Positions 58,833 through 64,000 of a DNA stretch of 64,000 bases are shown here, piece by piece. Source of the stretch: Kribbella steppae (GTDB lineage Bacteria; Actinomycetota; Actinomycetes; Propionibacteriales; Kribbellaceae); NCBI RefSeq assembly GCF_004342025.1, contig NZ_SLWN01000014.1, positions 1 through 64,000 of the forward strand. Reading direction: 5' to 3'. The notes beneath the pieces are model-generated. The model was not told the origin of the DNA. It saw only the letters and a list, made by a program, of their open reading frames with translations, and ran no database searches. The first letter of the stretch is position 1. Each line of letters starts with the position of its first letter. A program made the translations under genes and the position numbers.

Positions 58833-59468
58833 TCATGACCTCTCGGCCAGGATGCGCCGGACCTCCTCGTCCTCGACCGGTGAGAAGTCGCGGTAGGCCT
58901 GGCCGACGGCTGTGTAATACAGCGGCGTCCACACGCAGACGACCTCGTCGGCGACTCGGGCCAGTCGCCGGCAGCCTTCCGAACCACCCACCGGTACGGC
59001 GACGATGACTCGCGCCGGGTGCTGTCGCCGTACCGCTGCCACTGCCGCCCGCATCGTCGAACCGGTGGCCAGCCCGTCGTCGACGAGAATCACCACTTGC
59101 CCGCGGACGTCGATCGCGGGGCGGTCGCCACGGTAGGCCCGCTCGCGTCGCCGCAGCTCGCGGGTCTCTTCCTCGAGTACGTCGGCCAGCGCGTGCTCAC
59201 CGGCCTCGGCGAGAACCGGTTCGTTGCGGACCGTGTGGGTCACGCCGCCGACGCCCGCGATCGCGCCCATCGCGAGCTCGGGCTGTTGTGGCAGGCCGAG
59301 CTTGCGGACGATCAGCACGTCCAGCTTCGCCCCCAGGGCGTCCGCGACCGGCGCCGCCACGGGCACACCGCCACGCGCCAGCCCCAGCACCAGAACCGAT
59401 CCGGCGACCTCGCCGAGCTCGTCGGCCAGCGCCCGGCCCGCTGCCGCCCGATCCGGGTACGGCTTCAT
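58833..59468 (-). CDS. Phosphoribosyltransferase-domain protein
   Basis: 211 residues. The type I PRPP-binding motif VVILVDDGLATGSTMRAAVA is intact, and LVLGLARGGVPVAAPVADAL and VRKLGLPQQPELAMGAIA are typical of the stand-alone PRTase proteins found in actinomycetes, often near stress genes. The acceptor base is unknown. Confidence 0.87.
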   Translation of the reverse strand: MKPYPDRAAAGRALADELGEVAGSVLVLGLARGGVPVAAPVADALGAKLDVLIVRKLGLPQQPELAMGAIAGVGGVTHTVRNEPVLAEAGEHALADVLEEETRELRRRERAYRGDRPAIDVRGQVVILVDDGLATGSTMRAAVAAVRRQHPARVIVAVPVGGSEGCRRLARVADEVVCVWTPLYYTAVGQAYRDFSPVEDEEVRRILAERS

Positions 59469-59515
59469 AGTCAGTATGATCCCTCGCCCGGGGCGTGCGG
59501 CGTACTTTTGGTGGC

Positions 59516-59932
59516 ATGCGAATTCCCGAGCACGCGCGGACGGTCCTGGAGTCGGACGCCCTCGGCCACCTGGTCACGATCAATCCGGACGGCAGTCCGC
59601 AGGTGTCGGTGATCTGGGTGGGGCTGGACGGCGACGAGATCATCGCCGCGCACGTCCCGAACAACCAGAAGGTGAAGAACATCCGGCGCGACGGCCGGGT
59701 GATCCTGTCGGTCGAGACCGATCGGATGAACGAGATGGGCCTGACCGAGTACCTGGTGATCACCGGCACCGCGCGGATCACCGAGGGTGGCGCGGTCGAC
59801 GTACTGCGGAAGCTGGCCAAGACCTACGTAGGGCCGGACGCGGACTACCTCCCCGGCGACGACCTGCCGCCGGGGTACGTCACCCACATCACCGTCGACC
59901 GGATCAGCGGCGTTGGACCGTGGGCCGGCTGA
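59516..59932 (+). CDS. PPOX-class F420-dependent oxidoreductase
   Basis: 138 residues of the split-barrel flavin/F420 fold: LESDALGHLVTINPDGSPQVSVIWVGLDGDEI (two parts), NNQKVKNIRRDGRVILSVE and EYLVITGTARITEGGA. These use coenzyme F420H2 or FMN to reduce diverse substrates. The 3' end overlaps the convergent small gene by 29 bp. Confidence 0.85.
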   Translation: MRIPEHARTVLESDALGHLVTINPDGSPQVSVIWVGLDGDEIIAAHVPNNQKVKNIRRDGRVILSVETDRMNEMGLTEYLVITGTARITEGGAVDVLRKLAKTYVGPDADYLPGDDLPPGYVTHITVDRISGVGPWAG

Positions 59933-60200
59933 CGGCGATCTGGTCGGCGGGTAGGCGGACGGTTTGTTCGCGACCGGTGGCGTCCGTGCACTGAACCAGT
60001 GCGACCCATCCGTTCGCGCAGTGCACCCGGCCGACGAGCCAGGCCGGCGACCACCTGTCGCCGAGTTGGACCATCACGTGTGCGGGCAGGCCGAGGTCGA
60101 GGATGGTTCGTGGATCGAACACCGGTGCCTCCGGCCCGCGATCGCTGGTCCCCGGAAGTGCATGAGCCGCCCGCGGAAGTGCAGGAGCCGCCATCGTCAT
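59904..60200 (-). CDS. Hypothetical protein
   Basis: 98 residues. The N-terminus comes from a short DNA duplication (GGAAGTGCA-GAGCCGCC twice, 60154-60194) encoding ALPRAAHALPG. The rest, PAHVMVQLGDRWSPAWLVGR, then VALVQCTDATGREQTVRLPA, resembles a small SH3-like or Tudor-like barrel. Not recognised. ATG 60200 follows AAAGG. The 3' end overlaps the PPOX gene. Confidence 0.5.
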   Translation of the reverse strand: MTMAAPALPRAAHALPGTSDRGPEAPVFDPRTILDLGLPAHVMVQLGDRWSPAWLVGRVHCANGWVALVQCTDATGREQTVRLPADQIAVSRPTVQRR

Positions 60201-60367
60201 CACCTTTCGAGATCCGGATAGCCCGCTCCTCACCGTGACCTCGCACCCCGGGCGACTCCTAGTACCCCCGTACGTCTCGGACACGCAACCGGGACGTCAC
60301 GGAACCGACCCGGTTCGATTAAGCCTTCAGGCGGTTGAGCACGCGGACCGCCGGATAGGTTGAGGGC

Positions 60368-61261
60368 ATGAAGATCGGTGTGATGCTTCCTGTTGGTGGG
60401 GAAGACGGGCCTGGTGGGACCGTGCCGGGGTGGAAGGACGTCCGGGCGGTGGCCGAGGCCGCGGACCGGACCGGGATGGACTCGGTCTGGCTGGCCGACC
60501 ACTTCTTCTACAAGTCGCCGGACGGGCGGATGTATGGGATGCACGAGGCCTGGACGCTGCTGAGTGCGGTCGCGGCGATCACCACCCGGGTGGAGCTCGG
60601 GAACATGGTGCTGTGTGCGTCGTTCCGGGACCCGGGGCTGACCGCCAAGATGGCGGCCACGCTCGACGAGGTGTCCGGCGGGCGGCTGGTGCTCGGGGTC
60701 GGCGCGGGCTGGCACGATCCGGAGTACGAGGCGTTCGGGCTGCCGACCGATCACCGGGTCGGCAGGTTCGAGGAGTGGCTGGAGATCGTGGCCCGGCTGG
60801 TCCGCGGTGAGACCGTCACCTTCGACGGGACCTACCACCACGTGCGCGAGGCCGTGCTCGATCCGGCGCCGGCCAGGCCGATCCCGATCCTGGTCGCCGG
60901 GCACCGGCCGCGGATGATGCGGCTGACCGCCGAGTGGGCCGATGCCTGGAACACCGCCTGGTACGGCGACGCGAGCGACAAGGTCGAGGAACGCCTGGGA
61001 ACCCTGCGCGACGCGGTGAAGACCGCGGGCCGGGCGGACGGTGCGGTGAGTTCGACGGTCGGGATCATCGTCAGGGACGTCGACCAGCCGGCCGTTCCCG
61101 AACCCGAGGAGCGCGCGATCGAGGGCACGATCCAGGAGTTGGCCGAGGCGTTGGCGGCGTACCAGGAACTCGGCGTCGATCACCTGATCGTTTCACTCGA
61201 GCCGATGACCCCACGCTCGGTCGAGCGACTGGCCGAAGCCAGGCAGTTGCTGAGCGAATGA
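60368..61261 (+). CDS. LLM-class F420-dependent oxidoreductase
   Basis: 297 residues of the luciferase-like TIM barrel: KIGVMLPVGGEDGPGG, VAEAADRTGMDSVWLADHFF, LDEVSGGRLVLGVGAGWHDPEYEAFG and LVAGHRPRMMRLTAEWADAWN. F420 rather than FMN use is inferred from the family branch. Substrate unknown. It is followed by the tRNA-Ser on the other strand. Confidence 0.88.
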   Translation: MKIGVMLPVGGEDGPGGTVPGWKDVRAVAEAADRTGMDSVWLADHFFYKSPDGRMYGMHEAWTLLSAVAAITTRVELGNMVLCASFRDPGLTAKMAATLDEVSGGRLVLGVGAGWHDPEYEAFGLPTDHRVGRFEEWLEIVARLVRGETVTFDGTYHHVREAVLDPAPARPIPILVAGHRPRMMRLTAEWADAWNTAWYGDASDKVEERLGTLRDAVKTAGRADGAVSSTVGIIVRDVDQPAVPEPEERAIEGTIQELAEALAAYQELGVDHLIVSLEPMTPRSVERLAEARQLLSE

Positions 61262-61346
61262 GAAGGCGCCCGCCAGGCACAGCCTGGGGGTCCGGGGGCG
61301 TAGCCCGCCGGGTGGGGCCTGGGGGTTGCACCCCCATAAAACACCC

Positions 61347-61386
61347 GGAGCTCCCAGGTCCGCGCGTTCTGCGGACAGGGAGCTCC
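61347..61386 (-). terminator. Terminator 3' of tRNA-Ser
   Basis: Long hairpin: GGAGCTCCC with GGGAGCTCC outside and GTCCGC with GCGGAC inside. On the minus strand it is followed by GGGTGTTTTATG, so it ends the tRNA-Ser transcript. Confidence 0.75.
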
Positions 61387-61392
61387 CAGGAG

Positions 61393-61482
61393 CGGAGGCG
61401 GCGGGATTTGAACCCGCGAGAGGGGATTACCCTCAACCCGCTTAGCAGGCGGGCGCCATCGACCGGACTAGGCGACGCCTCC
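61393..61482 (-). tRNA. tRNA-Ser (anticodon GCT)
   Basis: 90-nt type II tRNA: acceptor GGAGGCG/CGCCTCC with discriminator G, anticodon stem CCCGC/GCGGG with loop CTGCTAA (GCT), a long variable arm (TTGAGGGTAATCCCCTC) and T-loop TTCAAAT. CCA is not encoded. Confidence 0.93.
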
Positions 61483-61742
61483 TCCGACGGTCCCACGGCG
61501 GGGACGCGACGACGGCCAAGACTATCCGCTCGACCCTCTCCGCAGCAAAGCGGGGGCCGACCACCCTGCGTGGCGGAGGCGGCACCTTGGGAGACTAGCC
61601 CGGTACCCCTGTAATCTGACGTCCGTCGACGGGGGTCGCCAGCATCACGTCAACCGAGTGGGTGTCGTGGGCGTCTGAAGTACCGTGGGCCGCTGCACGC
61701 GGCCGACGGAGGTCGCCACGTCGTCGATCAGGGAACGGAGCT

Positions 61743-63323
61743 ATGTCGCGGAGTACTCGCGCTGCCGGACGAAGGTCCGCGCCTCGAGCCAACCGGTCCC
61801 GGCACCGCACGCCCCGGGCTCGCACGACCTCGAAGGCGATCGGCCTCACCCTGCTCAGCGCGCTGGTCCCCGGCTCCGGCCTGGTGATGGGCGGCCGCAG
61901 GAAGCTCGGCGCGTTCGTGCTGACGCTCAGCATCGGCCTGCTCCTGATCGCTGCGTACGTCGGCCTGACCCGGCGTGACTCGATCCTCGCGTTCGCGGTG
62001 TCGCCACGCCAACTGCTGATCGCGACCGCGGCCGTGGTGGTGCTCGGCGTCTGCTGGATCTGGATCGTGGTGGCCTCGCACAAGCTGCTGCGGCCGGTGA
62101 GTATGACGTACACCGGCCGGCTGGCGGGGTCGATGTTCGTCGGGTTGCTCTGCTTCGGCATCGCCGTACCGACGACCGTGGCCGCGCAGACGGTGATGGC
62201 CCAGCGCGACCTGGTCGGCAGTGTGTTCCAGTCCGAGGGCGACTCGAAGAGCGCGACCCGGCCGAAGGTGGACAAGAAGGACCCGTGGGCGAACACCCCG
62301 CGGCTGAACCTGCTGCTGCTCGGCGCCGACGACGGCGTCGGCCGGGAAGGCACCCGGACCGACACGGTGATCGTGGCCAGTATCGACACCAAGACCGGTG
62401 CCACCTCGCTGATCTCGCTCAGCCGGAACTGGATGCGGATGCCGTTCCCCGAGGACTCGCCACTGCACAAGGTGTACCCGGACGGCTACTGGGACCCGAA
62501 GCTGGGCAACGTCGAGCAGCCGGAGTACTACCTGGACTCGATGTACGAGAACATCCCGAAGCAGCACCCGGGCATCCTCGGCCCGACCGACAACGAGGGC
62601 GCCGATGTGATGAAGGTCGCCGTCGGCGAGGCGCTCGGGCTGGACATCGACTACTACATGCAGGTCAACCTGGCCGGCTTCCGGCAGATCATCGACGCGG
62701 TCGGCGGGATCACCGTCAACGTCAGCTACCGGGTGCCGATCGGCGGCGACTACGGCGACGGACCGGGCTCGAACGCGCACAAGCTGCCGTCGGGCTACCT
62801 GGAGCCGGGGCCGAACCAGAAGCTGGACGGCTACCACGCGCTCTGGTTCGCCCGCGGCCGCTACGGCCTGAGCGACCCGTCCCGGCAGGAGCGGCAGCGC
62901 TGCACCATCCACGCGCTGGTGAACAGCGTGAACCCGGCCACCCTGGTGACGAAGTACCAGCAGATCGCCTCGGCCGGTAAGCAGTTGCTCCGTACCGACA
63001 TCCCGCAGGAGATCCTGCCGGCCTTCATCGAGCTCGGCCTCAAGGTGAAGAACGCGAGCGTCACCAACGTCGACCTGGACAAGAGCAAGAACTTCCCGAC
63101 CGGCAAGAACCCGGACTACGAGGCGATGCAGACGCTGATCCAGAAGGCGATCAGCCCGAAGTCCAAGCAGCCGGTGGCGTCCACGCCGTCGACCACCGCG
63201 ACGAAGAAGCCGTCCAGCGGTACGACGACCAAGAAGCCGACCACCAAGCCGAGTGTGACGCCCGGCGCCACCGAGAACCTCAACGACGCCTGCGCCTACA
63301 ACCCGACCGAGTCCGGCAAGTGA
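61743..63323 (+). CDS. LytR-CpsA-Psr (LCP) family wall-polymer ligase
   Basis: 526 residues. A basic cytoplasmic start, then several hydrophobic segments (AIGLTLLSALVPGSGLVMGG, GAFVLTLSIGLLLIAAYVGL, LLIATAAVVVLGVCWIWIVV, LAGSMFVGLLCFGIAVPTTV), more than the usual single helix. The LCP domain contains LNLLLLGADDGVGREGTRTDT, FRQIIDAVGGITVNV and the Arg-rich HALWFARGRYG plus SRQERQR for pyrophosphate binding. It transfers glycopolymers such as teichoic acids from lipid carriers to peptidoglycan. A Thr/Lys-rich tail ends it. ATG 61743 has GGAG upstream. Confidence 0.88.
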   Translation: MSRSTRAAGRRSAPRANRSRHRTPRARTTSKAIGLTLLSALVPGSGLVMGGRRKLGAFVLTLSIGLLLIAAYVGLTRRDSILAFAVSPRQLLIATAAVVVLGVCWIWIVVASHKLLRPVSMTYTGRLAGSMFVGLLCFGIAVPTTVAAQTVMAQRDLVGSVFQSEGDSKSATRPKVDKKDPWANTPRLNLLLLGADDGVGREGTRTDTVIVASIDTKTGATSLISLSRNWMRMPFPEDSPLHKVYPDGYWDPKLGNVEQPEYYLDSMYENIPKQHPGILGPTDNEGADVMKVAVGEALGLDIDYYMQVNLAGFRQIIDAVGGITVNVSYRVPIGGDYGDGPGSNAHKLPSGYLEPGPNQKLDGYHALWFARGRYGLSDPSRQERQRCTIHALVNSVNPATLVTKYQQIASAGKQLLRTDIPQEILPAFIELGLKVKNASVTNVDLDKSKNFPTGKNPDYEAMQTLIQKAISPKSKQPVASTPSTTATKKPSSGTTTKKPTTKPSVTPGATENLNDACAYNPTESGK

Positions 63324-63592
63324 CATCAACCGGCCATCCGGGTCTGAAAGACCGGCCGCAGGCGTCGATCTACGTGCGCGCCAGCAGCAAGGCGACGCTG
63401 AGCGGGATCCGCGGCAGTTACTACGTCTTCTTCAAGTCGGGCACCGGCTGGGACGCCGCGAACCGGCGGTTCACCGAGGACTGCGCCTACGAGCGGTACG
63501 ACGAGCGCTTCGACGGATCCTTCAACTGGTCGATCAGCCTGGCCCGGACCCCACTCGGCAACGCGCCGACCTCCGAGGTCGACGCCTTCTGA
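63320..63592 (+). CDS. Small hypothetical protein coupled to the LCP gene
   Basis: 90 residues from a GTG overlapping the LCP stop (GTGA). No signal peptide or membrane segment. KATLSGIRGSYYVFFKSGTG and SFNWSISLARTPLGN suggest a small beta-rich fold. Unrecognised. The overlap suggests joint production with the LCP protein. Confidence 0.5.
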   Translation: MTSTGHPGLKDRPQASIYVRASSKATLSGIRGSYYVFFKSGTGWDAANRRFTEDCAYERYDERFDGSFNWSISLARTPLGNAPTSEVDAF

Positions 63593-63611
63593 GGGATGGG
63601 ATCATGGCCCG

Positions 63612-64000
63612 ATGCGTACGACGTACCGGATGCGGGCGGGCCGATTCCTCGGAATCCCGGCCACTGGGCTGATTCTCCTCGGCGTGGCCGCGATCCTCTG
63701 GGCGATCGGGCTGCCCGACGCGGTGATCGCCGTGTTCCTCGTCCTGGGCGGGCTGGTGGTGCTCGGCGGCCTCTACATCCTCGCCAGGCCCCCCGTCGTA
63801 CTGAAGCTGCGGGACGATGACATCGAGGTGCGCGGCGTACGGACGCCGTGGACCGACGTCACCGAGGTCGGGCGGGTGGAGTCGACGCACGGCGAGGCGA
63901 TCGTGCTGCGGACCAAGCACAAGGACCAGCCGATCCTGGTGCCGATCAGCTGGCTCGCACCCGGGCAGACGGCGTTGCTGGAGACCGCGCTGCGGGACCG
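63612..64000 (+). CDS. Membrane protein, cut by window edge
   Basis: At least 129 residues from ATG 63612, open to the last base. Two N-terminal hydrophobic helices (IPATGLILLGVAAILWAIGL and VIAVFLVLGGLVVLGGLYIL), then a cytosolic domain with LRDDDIEVRGVRTPWTDVTE resembling the bacterial PH-like fold of small STM3941/YdbT-type proteins. The 3' end lies outside. Confidence 0.65.
   Translation, partial: MRTTYRMRAGRFLGIPATGLILLGVAAILWAIGLPDAVIAVFLVLGGLVVLGGLYILARPPVVLKLRDDDIEVRGVRTPWTDVTEVGRVESTHGEAIVLRTKHKDQPILVPISWLAPGQTALLETALRD

Overview
This window is high-GC actinomycete chromosome. It carries F420-type oxidoreductases, a GTP-dependent PEP carboxykinase, a LytR-CpsA-Psr protein, frequent GTG starts and many ATGA/GTGA start-stop overlaps. 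The L-rhamnose locus and the general gene content suggest a Kribbella-like member of the Propionibacteriales; the genus is an inference. The window opens inside one gene and ends inside another.

Layout. 0-10 kb: a cut-off FAD monooxygenase, small enzymes, a Rox-type rifampicin monooxygenase preceded by a rifamycin-associated element (RAE), an ECF sigma factor coupled to a frame-broken trpD, and a complete trp attenuator (Trp-Trp leader peptide and alternative hairpins). 10-20 kb: an ECF41-type sigma gene with its own ECF41-type promoter; an ECF42-type sigma gene with its YCII/DGPF partner; a divergent MFS exporter; and a FAD oxidoreductase. The last three transcription units share an identical promoter motif, TGTCGA-N17-CGAC, and so appear to form one small regulon. 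20-23 kb: a TetR-controlled hydrolase/reductase pair. 23-32.4 kb: an L-rhamnose catabolic locus (LacI regulator, ABC transporter remnants, mutarotase, isomerase, aldolase-dehydrogenase fusion, isomerase-like protein, kinase, small LuxR-type protein, GH78 rhamnosidase remnant) with two internal deletion scars.

33-45 kb: ilvA, a HIRAN protein, GNAT and methyltransferase genes, and an HxlR-controlled operon of nitrilase, duplicated membrane protein, amidase and tautomerase with paired operators 42 bp apart. 44-51 kb: two ArsR units with clear palindromic operators, plus small accessory genes including an orphan SUKH-3 immunity-like protein and a stand-alone LeuA regulatory domain. 51.5-53.97 kb: a decayed integrative element bounded by an intact tRNA-Arg(ACG) and a 35-bp copy of its 3' half, with an integrase C-terminus beside the tRNA. 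54-64 kb: more conserved genes (exported proteins, frame-broken pckG, phosphoribosyltransferase, F420 enzymes, tRNA-Ser(GCT), LCP protein).

Three genes (trpD, pckG, a hypothetical at 45.2 kb) are interrupted by 1-2 base indels. Together with the two clean internal deletions in the rhamnose locus, this means some breaks may be sequence or assembly errors rather than biology. I found no CRISPR array, no complete insertion sequence and no polyketide or peptide synthetase.
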